Assembly (NCBI GenBank): GCA_018822845.1
Contig: JAHJJD010000006.1
Span: 42,244-106,243 of the forward strand
From: Gammaproteobacteria bacterium
GTDB taxonomy: Bacteria; Pseudomonadota; Gammaproteobacteria; Thiotrichales; Thiotrichaceae
Direction of reading: 5' to 3'
DNA length: 64,000 nucleotides
In this document: positions 56,591 through 64,000 of the stretch, piece after piece
Layout of the letters: each line of letters begins with the position of its first letter
Numbering within the stretch: position 1 is the first letter of the stretch
Position numbers and translations under genes: made by a program
Notes under the pieces: generated by a model
The model's input: the letters and a program-made list of their open reading frames with translations, nothing else
Told to the model about the DNA's origin: nothing
Databases searched by the model: none

Positions 56591-57935
56591 CTTTTGGCTT
56601 GCTGGCGTCATCGGCTGGTTTGGTTTCAGATTCCTCACCCACAATCACCGTCACCATCTTGTCAGGCTGGATACGGCGGGTGAAAGCATCGGCAATCTGT
56701 TCACGGGTCAGTACGTTGATCTTGTCGGTGAAGGTCTCCAGATAATCCAGCGGCAGGTTATAGAAGGCAATAACTCCCACATAATTGGCAATCTGGCTAT
56801 TGCTGGCGGTGCGCAGCGGAAAACCACCGGTAATATCTTTCTTGGACGCTTCCAGTTCCTCAGCCGTCGAGCCATCCTGCTGGAACTTACTGATCTCGTC
56901 ACGCACCACTTTCAAGGCTTCTTCGGTCTGTTCCTTTTTGGTTTGCAGACCGACTTCAAACACCCCTAATTCCTTGTACGGAGCAAAATAGCTGTAGACA
57001 CTGTAGCTCAGGCCGCGCGCATCACGCACTTCCTTCATCAGGCGCGAGGTGAAACCGCTCCCCCCCAGCATCTGGTTGCCCATGTACAGGGTGAAATAAT
57101 CCGGATCACCGCGCTTGTTGCCAATCTGCCCCACCAGAATATGTGCCTGACTGGAGGGGTAAGGAATTTTCACCGTTTTGGCTGCGGTCAGTGGCTTGAC
57201 TTCAGGAATGGGGGCTGCGGCTTCACCGGTTGGCAATACGGCGGCAATCTGTTCCGCCAACGCTTCTGCCTGCTTGCGCTCAACCGCTCCGACCAGGGTC
57301 AGCAGGCCATTTTTTGCCACGTAATACTGTTGGTAAAAGGCTTGCAGGTCAGCCACCGCCAGGCCCTGAATACTGTCCTCGGTGCCATTTTCCGGCTGGC
57401 CGTATGGGTGGTCGGGGTATAACGCCTTGTAGAAAGCCTTACTGCCCAAGGTCGCCGGGTCTTGCTTTTCTGCCTGCAAACCCACCAGCGTCAGTTTTTG
57501 CACACGGGCGAATGACTCCGGCGGAAACGTGGGTTTGGAAAGCACTTTCAGCCACAAATCCAGCGCCGCTTTCTGTTCTTTTTCCAGCGTAATGGTGCGC
57601 AGGCTGACGGAGGCGTTATCCATTGAAGAACCCGCACCAAACACCGCACCGATGGCATCGAACTGCTCGGCAAGCTGGTCTTCGTTCAGTTCCGCCGCGC
57701 CCTTGTTGAGCATGGCACTGGTGAGCATGGCGAGGCCGGGTTTGTCGCCATCACGGGCGCTGCCAGCGTCAAACATCAGCGACAAATCGAGCATCGGCAA
57801 TTCCGGGGCATGGACGTAATACACCCGTAAACCGTTGGCGGTCGTCCAGTTTTCGATCTTCGGCGCGGCCTGGGCCAGGGGCGTGAACAGCAATACCAAT
57901 AAAGCCACCAACAGGGTAAAGGTTTTTTTCAACAT
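56547..57935 (-). CDS. M16-family peptidase homologue, non-catalytic subunit
   Basis: 462 residues with a signal peptide (LLVALLVLLFTPLAQA). It has the M16 two-domain fold (ENWTTANGLRVYYVHAPELP; VAKNGLLTLVGAVERKQAEA; LKEVRDARGLSYSVYSYFAP as MKEVRDARGLSYSVYSYFAP) but where active enzymes have HxxEH it reads MLTSAMLNKGAAELNEDQLA, so the zinc site is absent. Such partners complete the chamber of heterodimeric M16 peptidases. The C-terminus is a charged tail (PADDASKPKDDAQEASQPAA). 4 bp after the active subunit gene. Confidence 0.85.
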   Translation of the reverse strand: MLKKTFTLLVALLVLLFTPLAQAAPKIENWTTANGLRVYYVHAPELPMLDLSLMFDAGSARDGDKPGLAMLTSAMLNKGAAELNEDQLAEQFDAIGAVFGAGSSMDNASVSLRTITLEKEQKAALDLWLKVLSKPTFPPESFARVQKLTLVGLQAEKQDPATLGSKAFYKALYPDHPYGQPENGTEDSIQGLAVADLQAFYQQYYVAKNGLLTLVGAVERKQAEALAEQIAAVLPTGEAAAPIPEVKPLTAAKTVKIPYPSSQAHILVGQIGNKRGDPDYFTLYMGNQMLGGSGFTSRLMKEVRDARGLSYSVYSYFAPYKELGVFEVGLQTKKEQTEEALKVVRDEISKFQQDGSTAEELEASKKDITGGFPLRTASNSQIANYVGVIAFYNLPLDYLETFTDKINVLTREQIADAFTRRIQPDKMVTVIVGEESETKPADDASKPKDDAQEASQPAAQGK

Positions 57936-57939
57936 ATTG

Positions 57940-59364
57940 TTATCTCACAAATCTCGGCTCGTTTTTCGGCTTGTTGGGGTCGATCGGCTGCGGGTCAAGC
58001 TCGGCAATGGTCAGGTGATCCTCAATCAGGTACTTCCTGGCGACTGCCTGAATTTGTTCAGGGGTGATGGCAAGGATGTTGTCGACGTATTCATCCGCCA
58101 GCTTGTAACCCAGCCCGACGGTTTCCAGCGAACCCAGCAGGTTGGCCTGATGTTGCTGGGAATCACGCTCGTAAATTTCCCCGGCAATGATGCCAGCCCT
58201 GACCCGTTCCAGTTCTTCAGTGGTCACTGGCTCCTTTTTCACCCGTTCGATTTGTTCCAGCAAGGCAGCCTTGATGGTTTCGAGCTTTTCGCCCTTGGTC
58301 GGCGTGCCGCTGAGACTGAACAGTTCAGGCATACGCCCGTAACCGCTGTACCACGCGCTGGCTTCCGAGGCGATGGCCTTGCCACGAATCAGTTCGCGTG
58401 AAAAACGTGAGCTGCCGCCACCGTCGAGCACACCGGCGAGCATTTCCAGCGCATACGGCTCCCATTTTTCCTTGGCGTTGATCATGCCGGGCACTTTGTA
58501 ACCCATCAGCAGATAAGGCAGTTCGGCAGGCGCTTTGACATTGATGGTGCGCAAGCCTTTCTGTTCCACCTCGGTTTGGGGTTTGGGCGGGGCAATGTTT
58601 TCGGTGGGTTTGAGCGGGCCGTAATACTTTTTCGCCAGCTCATGGATTTTGTCGGGGTCTACATCACCAACAACCACGAGGGTGGCGTTGTTGGGGGCAT
58701 ACCAGCGTTCGTACCAGGCTTTCAGGTCTTCGACCTTCATGGCATCCAGATCGGGCATCCAGCCAATGATCGGGTTCTGGTAAGGGCTGTTCATGAAGGC
58801 AATCGCCTCAAACTGTTCCCTGGTCAGCGCCTGTGGCTTGTCTTCGGTGCGCCAGCGGCGTTCCTCCTTGACAACTTCGACCTCTTTCTTGAACTCGGCA
58901 GGCGGCAGGGTGAGGTTGCGCATCCGGTCGGATTCCAGTTCCATCGCCACTTCCAGGCGGTCAGCCGCGATGATCTGGTAGTAGGCGGTGTAATCAGAAC
59001 CGGTGAAAGCGTTATCCTGCGCCCCGTTTTCGGCAATGATGCGGTTGAACTCGCCGGTAGGGTGTTTTTCGGTGCCCTTGAACATCATGTGTTCGAGTAC
59101 GTGGGAAACGCCGGTAATGCCGCCGTGTTCGTAGCTGGAGCCAACCTTGTACCATAACTGCATGACCGCAATCGGGGCGCGTTTATCCTGCTTGACCAGT
59201 ATTTTCAGGCCGTTATCGAGTTTGTATTGGTGGACGGGAACTTCCACCTTGACGCGCTCGATGGCTTGGGCAGGTGATCCCAAAATAGCTGCAAACAGGA
59301 ATGAAGCCGCTAACATGGTTCTGGAATTACGGGCTTTTCCGGTAAAGGGTTGTATTTTTCGCAT
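57940..59364 (-). CDS. M16-family zinc peptidase, catalytic subunit
   Basis: 474 residues with a signal peptide (AASFLFAAILGSPAQA). HVLEHMMFKGTEKHPTGEFN contains HxxEH, and the third zinc ligand lies in AMELESDRMRNL. ITGVSHVLEHMM, VVVGDVDPDKIHELAKKYYG and RGKAIASEASAWYSG follow the PqqL/YmxG-like family. With the inactive partner it should degrade peptides in the periplasm. Its first ~20 codons lie in a segment repeated at 61141-61293, after the inserted AAA-ATPase gene. Confidence 0.88.
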   Translation of the reverse strand: MRKIQPFTGKARNSRTMLAASFLFAAILGSPAQAIERVKVEVPVHQYKLDNGLKILVKQDKRAPIAVMQLWYKVGSSYEHGGITGVSHVLEHMMFKGTEKHPTGEFNRIIAENGAQDNAFTGSDYTAYYQIIAADRLEVAMELESDRMRNLTLPPAEFKKEVEVVKEERRWRTEDKPQALTREQFEAIAFMNSPYQNPIIGWMPDLDAMKVEDLKAWYERWYAPNNATLVVVGDVDPDKIHELAKKYYGPLKPTENIAPPKPQTEVEQKGLRTINVKAPAELPYLLMGYKVPGMINAKEKWEPYALEMLAGVLDGGGSSRFSRELIRGKAIASEASAWYSGYGRMPELFSLSGTPTKGEKLETIKAALLEQIERVKKEPVTTEELERVRAGIIAGEIYERDSQQHQANLLGSLETVGLGYKLADEYVDNILAITPEQIQAVARKYLIEDHLTIAELDPQPIDPNKPKNEPRFVR

Positions 59365-59459
59365 TTTCTAACACCTGACGATATGGAAACCTGGACGGTG
59401 GATTGTACGATGTTTGAGTGTGGAAAGAAAAACAAGCGGGATAGATAAACGGGTTATTT
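59304..59459. repeat. Left ~155-bp direct repeat with M16 5' end and a ftsY start remnant
   Basis: It includes the M16 start codon, the intergenic acacctgacgatat segment, and a broken ftsY start (ATG at 59410, MFECGKKNKRDR then TAA) followed by acgggttattt. Aligned to 61141-61293 it matches at roughly three quarters of positions with small indels. Confidence 0.75.
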
Positions 59460-59575
59460 ACAATAGCGGAAGCTCACATGAAGACGTGTTACCGGCTGCG
59501 GGCAGGCACGCCACCCCAGACGGCATATTTGCGCTATCATGAGGGTTTGAGCACCAGCAGCAGATTCCTTCAGCC

Positions 59576-61138
59576 ATGAAAAAACTCCCCATCGGTATCA
59601 GCACCCTGAAAGACATCCTCGATGGCGGCTATGCTTACGTGGATAAAACGCCTCACGTCTTGAAACTGGCGAATAGTGGCAAGTATTTTTTCCTGTCGCG
59701 CCCACGCCGCTTTGGCAAATCATTGCTACTGAATACTTTGTCGGAGGTGTTTGCGGGTAATGAGGCGTTGTTTCGGGGGTTGCATATCCACCCGCATTGG
59801 GACTGGGCGGTGAAATTCCCGGTGATCCATATCAGCTTTGGCGGCGGCGTGTTACGCAACCGGGCAGAGTTGGATCGCCGCATCCAAACCATCCTCAAGG
59901 ATAACCAGCGCAACCTGCAAATCCATTGTGACGATACTGAAGACACTTCCTACTGCTTCGCCGACCTGATCCGCAAAGCCAAAGAGCAATACGGGCAAGG
60001 CGCGGTGGTGCTGGTTGACGAGTACGATAAGCCCATCCTCGACAATATTACCGACCCGGAAACTGCTGCGGAGATGCGTAATGGTTTACGCAATTTCTAT
60101 TCCGTAATAAAAAACAGCGATGAGCATATGCGTTTCGCCTTCCTCACCGGGGTCAGCAAGTTTTCCAAGGTATCGGTGTTTAGTGGCCTGAACAACCTGA
60201 AAGACATTACCCTCGACCCGGCGTTCAGTTCGGTGTGTGGCTACACCCAGACAGAGCTGGAGCATACGTTCGCAGAACATTTGCAGGGGGTGGATTTGGT
60301 TGAGGTGAAGGATTGGTATAACGGTTATCAGTGGCTGGGCGAAGGCGTTTATAACCCGTTTGACATCCTGTTGTTTCTGGATACGGGGAAAATCTTCCGT
60401 CCTTACTGGTTTGAAACCGGCACGCCATCTTTTCTGGTGTCGCTGTTGAAATCGGGGCGTCACCACGTGCCGGACCTTGAGAATCTGGAAGTCAGCAGCA
60501 CCCAGTTAAGCGATTTCGACATTGACCATATTTTGCTGGAAACCCTGTTGTTCCAGACCGGCTACCTGACCATCAAGAGCGAAGTGACCCTGTTTGAGGA
60601 AACCGTGTTTCTGCTTAATTACCCCAACCGCGAGGTGCGTAGCACCTTTAACCAGATGGTGCTGGGGCGTTATTTGCTGGAGCGTCCGCCGGAGCGTTTG
60701 CCAGTAATGCGGGCGTTGTTGGCGAATGATTTTGAGGCGTTGCAACAACGGTTTACCGCACTGTTTGCCGGGATTGCCAACGACAATTACCGCAAGAACC
60801 CGATTGCGGAATACGAGGGCTATTACGCTGCGGTGATGTATGCCTACCTGTGTTCGCTGGGGATTGATGCGATTGCCGAGGATACCAGCAGCCGGGGAAG
60901 GATTGATCTGACCTTGCGCTTCAAGCTGCCCGGCGGGCAAAAGCAGGTGTACATCTTTGAGTTCAAGGTGATTGAGGGTGAGCTGGGGGATGGCAGTGCC
61001 TTGCGACAATTGCAAGATAAACGCTATGCGGAAAAATATGACGATGGCGAGAACCGTATCTTTTTGGTGGGCATGGAGTTCAGCAAGGCGACCCGCAATA
61101 TTGTGGGGTTTGACTGGCAGGCGTTTTCTGTGGGTTAA
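59576..61138 (+). CDS. AAA-ATPase-like protein with a PD-(D/E)XK nuclease domain
   Basis: 520 residues. N-terminal PF09820-type ATPase: KLPIGISTLKDILDGGYAYV, Walker A FLSRPRRFGKSLLLNTLSEV, Walker B GAVVLVDEYDKPILDN, and AFLTGVSKFSKVSVFSGLNN. C-terminal PF08011-type nuclease: GRIDLTLRFKLPGGQKQVYI followed by FEFKV (Asp...ExK). These proteins occur in many copies in some genomes and are thought to be mobile or selfish. It is inserted between the M16 genes and ftsY inside a duplicated segment, and the downstream repeat begins right after its stop. 1.56 kb, intact. Confidence 0.85.
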   Translation: MKKLPIGISTLKDILDGGYAYVDKTPHVLKLANSGKYFFLSRPRRFGKSLLLNTLSEVFAGNEALFRGLHIHPHWDWAVKFPVIHISFGGGVLRNRAELDRRIQTILKDNQRNLQIHCDDTEDTSYCFADLIRKAKEQYGQGAVVLVDEYDKPILDNITDPETAAEMRNGLRNFYSVIKNSDEHMRFAFLTGVSKFSKVSVFSGLNNLKDITLDPAFSSVCGYTQTELEHTFAEHLQGVDLVEVKDWYNGYQWLGEGVYNPFDILLFLDTGKIFRPYWFETGTPSFLVSLLKSGRHHVPDLENLEVSSTQLSDFDIDHILLETLLFQTGYLTIKSEVTLFEETVFLLNYPNREVRSTFNQMVLGRYLLERPPERLPVMRALLANDFEALQQRFTALFAGIANDNYRKNPIAEYEGYYAAVMYAYLCSLGIDAIAEDTSSRGRIDLTLRFKLPGGQKQVYIFEFKVIEGELGDGSALRQLQDKRYAEKYDDGENRIFLVGMEFSKATRNIVGFDWQAFSVG

Positions 61139-61140
61139 CA

Positions 61141-61293
61141 AAGCCGCTAAAATTGTTTTGGGATTACGGACTTGCGCTGTACATGGTAGTATTCTTCGCA
61201 TTCTCCACACCTGACGATATAAAAAACCTAGGCGGTCGATGTACAATGTTTGGATTCGGAAAGAAAAACAAGGGAACGGATGACGGGTTATTT
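61141..61293. repeat. Right ~155-bp direct repeat with a M16 start remnant and the ftsY 5' end
   Basis: On the minus strand 61201 down to about 61141 still reads MRRILPCTAQVRNPKTILAA, clearly related to the M16 start MRKIQPFTGKARNSRTMLAA. It continues through acacctgacgatat to the true ftsY ATG at 61246 and GKKNK codons. It starts 2 bp after the stop of the AAA-ATPase gene. Confidence 0.75.
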
Positions 61294-62205
61294 GCACGCC
61301 TGAAGCGCGGCCTGTCGAAAACCGGCAGCAGCCTGACAGAGGGCATCGACACGCTGATCATCGGCAAGAAAAAAGTCGATGATGAAGTGCTGGAAGAACT
61401 CGAAACCCGCCTGCTGGTAGCAGACGTGGGCATTGATGCCACCCGTGACATCATGAGCGACCTCGCCAGCCGGGTGAAACGCGCCGAACTGTATGATACC
61501 GACGCCCTGATGCAAGCGCTTTACAACAAGATGCACCGCATCCTGCGCCCTTCCGCCCAGCCACTGGAAATCGATTCTCCCCACAAGCCGTTCGTCATCC
61601 TCATGGTGGGCATCAACGGTGCTGGCAAAACCACCACCATCGGCAAGCTGGCGAAAAAATTCCAGCAGCAAGGCAAAACGGTCATGCTGGCGGCGGGCGA
61701 CACCTTCCGCGCCGCTGCGGTGGAACAGCTCACCATTTGGGGTGAGCGCAACCAGATTCCGGTCATTGCGCAAGGTAGCGGGGCCGATTCCGCCTCGGTC
61801 ATTTACGATGCCGTGCAAGCTGCCAAAGCCCGCAAGGTCGATGTGCTGCTGGCGGATACCGCTGGTCGCCTGCACACGCAAACCAACCTGATGGATGAGC
61901 TGAAAAAGGTCAAACGTGTGATACAAAAGCTGGACGATTCCGCCCCGCATGAAATCATGCTGATCGTTGACGCCAGCATTGGGCAGAATGCCCTGGTTCA
62001 GGCCAGACAGTTCAATGAAGCTTTAGGCTTGACCGGCATTACGGTCACCAAGCTGGACGGTACGGCCAAGGGCGGCATCCTGTTTGCCATCGCAGAACAA
62101 CTCAAGATCCCGGTACGTTTTATCGGCGTGGGTGAAAGCATCGACGACCTCCAGGAATTCGATGCCTATGAATTCACCAGCGCGTTACTGGCTGGGGACA
62201 GCTAA
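61246..62205 (+). CDS. ftsY: Signal recognition particle receptor FtsY
   Basis: 319 residues: MFGFGKKNKGTDDGLFARLK, the N-domain four-helix bundle, then the G-domain: G1 MVGINGAGKTTTIGKLAKKF, DTFRAAAVEQL, G3 DVLLADTAGRLHTQTNLMDE, G4 TKLDGTAKGGILFAIAEQL and the closing IGVGESIDDLQEFDAYEFTS. It lacks the long acidic A-domain of E. coli FtsY, as in many other bacteria. It docks SRP-ribosome complexes at the membrane. ATG 61246 is chosen from the family start; upstream codons lie in the repeat. Confidence 0.96.
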   Translation: MFGFGKKNKGTDDGLFARLKRGLSKTGSSLTEGIDTLIIGKKKVDDEVLEELETRLLVADVGIDATRDIMSDLASRVKRAELYDTDALMQALYNKMHRILRPSAQPLEIDSPHKPFVILMVGINGAGKTTTIGKLAKKFQQQGKTVMLAAGDTFRAAAVEQLTIWGERNQIPVIAQGSGADSASVIYDAVQAAKARKVDVLLADTAGRLHTQTNLMDELKKVKRVIQKLDDSAPHEIMLIVDASIGQNALVQARQFNEALGLTGITVTKLDGTAKGGILFAIAEQLKIPVRFIGVGESIDDLQEFDAYEFTSALLAGDS

Positions 62206-62210
62206 ACACC

Positions 62211-62858
62211 ATGATTGAATTCAAGCAGGTCAGCAAAAAATACCCTACCGGGCAACTGGCTCTCTACAACGTCAACCTGACGCTGGAAGCGGGTGAAATG
62301 GTATTCATCACCGGCCATTCCGGTGCGGGTAAATCTACCTTGCTGAAACTGGTCGCCCTGCTGGAACGCCCCAGCAAAGGCGAAGTCCTGATCGGCGGGC
62401 GTTCCCTGAACAAGCTGGGCAGAAGCCAGATCCCCAATTACCGCCGTCGTATCGGTTTCATTTTCCAGGATCCGCACCTGCTGTATGACCGCACTGTATT
62501 CGACAACATCGCCCTGCCACTGCGGATTGCGGGCATGAGCCACAATGAAATCCGCCGCCGCGTACAGGCTGCACTCGACAAGGTAGGCCTGACAGGCCGG
62601 GAAAAAACCTTTCCACTAATGCTCTCCGCCGGGGAAAAGCAGCGCGTCGGTATTGCCCGCGCCATGGTCAACAAACCAACCATCATCCTGGCCGACGAAC
62701 CCACCGGCAACCTCGACCCGGAACTGGCGCAGGACATCATGTTCACCTTCACCCAGTTCAATGAACTCGGTGCCACCGTGATGATCGCCAGCCACGACCA
62801 TGGGCTGGTCGAGCGCATGAAGAAACGTACCATCGTACTGCAAAAGGTGGACTCATAA
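62211..62858 (+). CDS. ftsE: Cell division ATP-binding protein FtsE
   Basis: 215 residues. MIEFKQVSKKYPTGQLALYN, Walker A FITGHSGAGKSTLLKLVALL, Q-loop FIFQDPHLLYDRTVFDNIAL, signature MLSAGEKQRVGIARAMVNKP, Walker B ILADEPTGNLDPELAQDIM and ASHDHGLVERM. With FtsX it activates septal peptidoglycan hydrolases through EnvC-type partners. 5 bp after ftsY; its stop and the ftsX start share a base (TAATG). Confidence 0.96.
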   Translation: MIEFKQVSKKYPTGQLALYNVNLTLEAGEMVFITGHSGAGKSTLLKLVALLERPSKGEVLIGGRSLNKLGRSQIPNYRRRIGFIFQDPHLLYDRTVFDNIALPLRIAGMSHNEIRRRVQAALDKVGLTGREKTFPLMLSAGEKQRVGIARAMVNKPTIILADEPTGNLDPELAQDIMFTFTQFNELGATVMIASHDHGLVERMKKRTIVLQKVDS

Positions 62859-63835
62859 TGGCCACACCCGTCAACAAGAAAGTAGCCCCGCCACGCAACA
62901 GGGCTTCCGGCGACAATCCGCTCTCCGCCTGGTTCAACCAGCAATCCAATGCATTCCGTTTCAGTATGGAACGCCTGTGGTTCAACCCCATGTCCACCTG
63001 GATTACGTTGACCGCGATTGCGATTGCGCTTTCCCTGCCCACCAGCCTGCATCTGTTGCTGAAAAACCTGCAAACGCTGACGGCTGACAAGCGTGAAGTA
63101 CCGACCATTACCGTTTTCCTCAAGCAATCCATCTCGGAACAACAAGCCAAGGATCTTGCCGAGCTCATGTCGAACCAGCCGGAAATCGAGCAGTTGCGCG
63201 TATTTACCCGCGACGAAGCCATGCAGGAATTCCGCAAGATCACTGGTTTCGGCGAAACGCTGGACACACTGACGGAGAACCCCCTGCCCCATACCCTGAT
63301 CATCACGCCCAGATTGCGCCTGCTGGGGGATATGGACATCGATATGGACGCCTTTTCCAATAAGCTGAAAAAATACCCGGAAGTGGACGATGTGCAGCTT
63401 GATGTGGAATGGATATTACGCCTGCGTGCCATCCTCAGCATTGCCGAACGTATCGTGCTGGTAGTCAGCGTGCTGCTGGGGCTTACCGTGCTATTGGTAG
63501 TTGGCAATACCATCCGTCTCGACATCGAAAACCGCAAGGATGAAATTCGCGTCACCCGACTAATTGGCGCAACCAACTCCTATATCCGCCGTCCGTTCCT
63601 GTTTGGCGGCATCTGGTTTGGGCTGTTTGGCGGCATCCTGAGCCTTGTAATCGTGCACGCGGCCCTGCTGTTCCTGATCAAGCCGGTAGGCGAACTCGCC
63701 AGCCTGTACGGCAGCACCTTCACCCTCAGCGGCGTGGACGTATTGATGACACTGCAAATCCTGCTGGCCAGCAGCCTGCTGGGCGTCATCGGCGCATGGC
63801 TCGCTGTTGGCCGCTATTTGTGGCGGGATGAATAG
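62858..63835 (+). CDS. ftsX: Cell division membrane protein FtsX
   Basis: 325 residues. A ~40-residue cytoplasmic N-terminus, helix 1 (WITLTAIAIALSLPTSLHLL), a periplasmic domain (EVPTITVFLKQSISEQQAKD to ~220) and three more helices (IVLVVSVLLGLTVLLVVGNT; FLFGGIWFGLFGGILSLVIV; LMTLQILLASSLLGVIGAWL). NTIRLDIENRKDEIRVTRLI GATNSYIRRPF-like sequence is the FtsX signature. It transmits FtsE ATP hydrolysis to amidase activation. rpoH, which often follows, is not here; an insertion sequence lies downstream instead. Confidence 0.95.
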   Translation: MATPVNKKVAPPRNRASGDNPLSAWFNQQSNAFRFSMERLWFNPMSTWITLTAIAIALSLPTSLHLLLKNLQTLTADKREVPTITVFLKQSISEQQAKDLAELMSNQPEIEQLRVFTRDEAMQEFRKITGFGETLDTLTENPLPHTLIITPRLRLLGDMDIDMDAFSNKLKKYPEVDDVQLDVEWILRLRAILSIAERIVLVVSVLLGLTVLLVVGNTIRLDIENRKDEIRVTRLIGATNSYIRRPFLFGGIWFGLFGGILSLVIVHAALLFLIKPVGELASLYGSTFTLSGVDVLMTLQILLASSLLGVIGAWLAVGRYLWRDE

Positions 63836-63883
63836 ACGAACCAAGATGTAAAATTTTTTAGGCTCATTATGCGTTTCGGGGTC

Positions 63884-64000
63884 TTAGCCCAGCAGCATTG
63901 CTAACAAAGAATGCAGCGCAGCTTGTCCCCGTTTCCTGATGTTGTGCAGGCACTCGAAGAAAGCCAGGTAACACGGCAACTTTTCCTGTGAGATGCCCCG
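63884..64000 (-). mobile_element. IS1595/ISXO2-like transposase, C-terminal end (runs off the window)
   Basis: The frame entering from 64000 reads RGISQEKLPCYLAFFECLHN, IRKRGQAALHSLLAMLLG, stop (63886-63884). RGISQEKLPxYLxFFExxHNxRKRG is the C-terminal signature of IS1595-family transposases with a DDE_Tnp_ISXO2 domain. Only 38 codons are visible. The element end must lie between 63836 and 63884; AT-rich sequence (aaattttttaggctcattatg) is there but I cannot define the inverted repeat without the other end. Confidence 0.75.

Overview
The window looks like chromosomal DNA of a gammaproteobacterium, most likely a sulfur-oxidising member of the Thiotrichales such as Thiothrix. The support is the rplM-rpsI and ftsYEX gene sets, flavocytochrome c sulfide dehydrogenase-like (FCSD) flavoproteins with c-type cytochromes, a type II secretion block, an SHP/DHC cytochrome set and many dispersed extragenic palindromes. 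The genus is inferred from gene content, not proven. Most genes lie on the minus strand.

Region by region. 1-3.4 kb is an eroded accessory patch: two toxin-antitoxin loci whose antitoxins look intact while both toxins are broken (brnT by an in-frame stop, a YafQ-type toxin by truncation), a porin gene, the tail of an Rpn-type nuclease, and several palindromic repeats. 3.4-4.4 kb is rplM-rpsI. 4.5-14.7 kb is one compact ten-gene operon for a surface glycan: a parvulin-like protein, an ABC-2 exporter (Wzm/Wzt-like), an LpxL-like acyltransferase, a methyltransferase, three GT2 glycosyltransferases, a HAD protein and a small protein. 14.7-21.6 kb holds a large secreted protein of unknown function and part of a type II secretion system (gspL, gspM, gspC-like, gspD and a small lipoprotein). 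A tRNA-Ser and a hybrid histidine kinase with a separate HPt protein follow.

24.3-34.8 kb is the most interesting part. Eleven minus-strand genes, with no gap over 88 bp, join an acyl-activating-enzyme homologue, a haem-oxygenase-like diiron protein, an SDR, a thermostable-hemolysin (GNAT-like) protein, a TPR protein, DUF6502 and DUF5666 proteins to two FCSD-like flavoproteins and two c-type cytochromes. One cytochrome is a lipoprotein with a long calcium-binding aspartate-repeat stalk. Two nearly identical 16-bp palindromes lie before the first gene and before the DUF6502 gene, suggesting a dedicated regulatory circuit.

35-41.3 kb carries an SHP-DHC-cytochrome b-cytochrome b-response regulator-kinase operon, then two membrane-anchored LuxR-type regulators around a four-helix membrane protein. 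41.4-46.3 kb is a heavy-metal RND pump without its outer-membrane channel gene, a lipoprotein and a truncated DUF1080 lipoprotein. 46.3-52.4 kb is an EF-hand/two-component operon and a TetR-controlled DevBCA-like ABC exporter with a clear operator. 52.5-59.4 kb has two tandem DUF2202 ferritin-like proteins, an LTA-synthase-type sulfatase, rsmD and an M16 peptidase pair. 59.5-61.1 kb is an AAA-ATPase/PD-(D/E)XK gene inserted between the M16 genes and ftsY, flanked by diverged ~155-bp direct repeats that contain the 5' ends of both neighbours. ftsY-ftsE-ftsX and the end of an IS1595-type transposase close the window.
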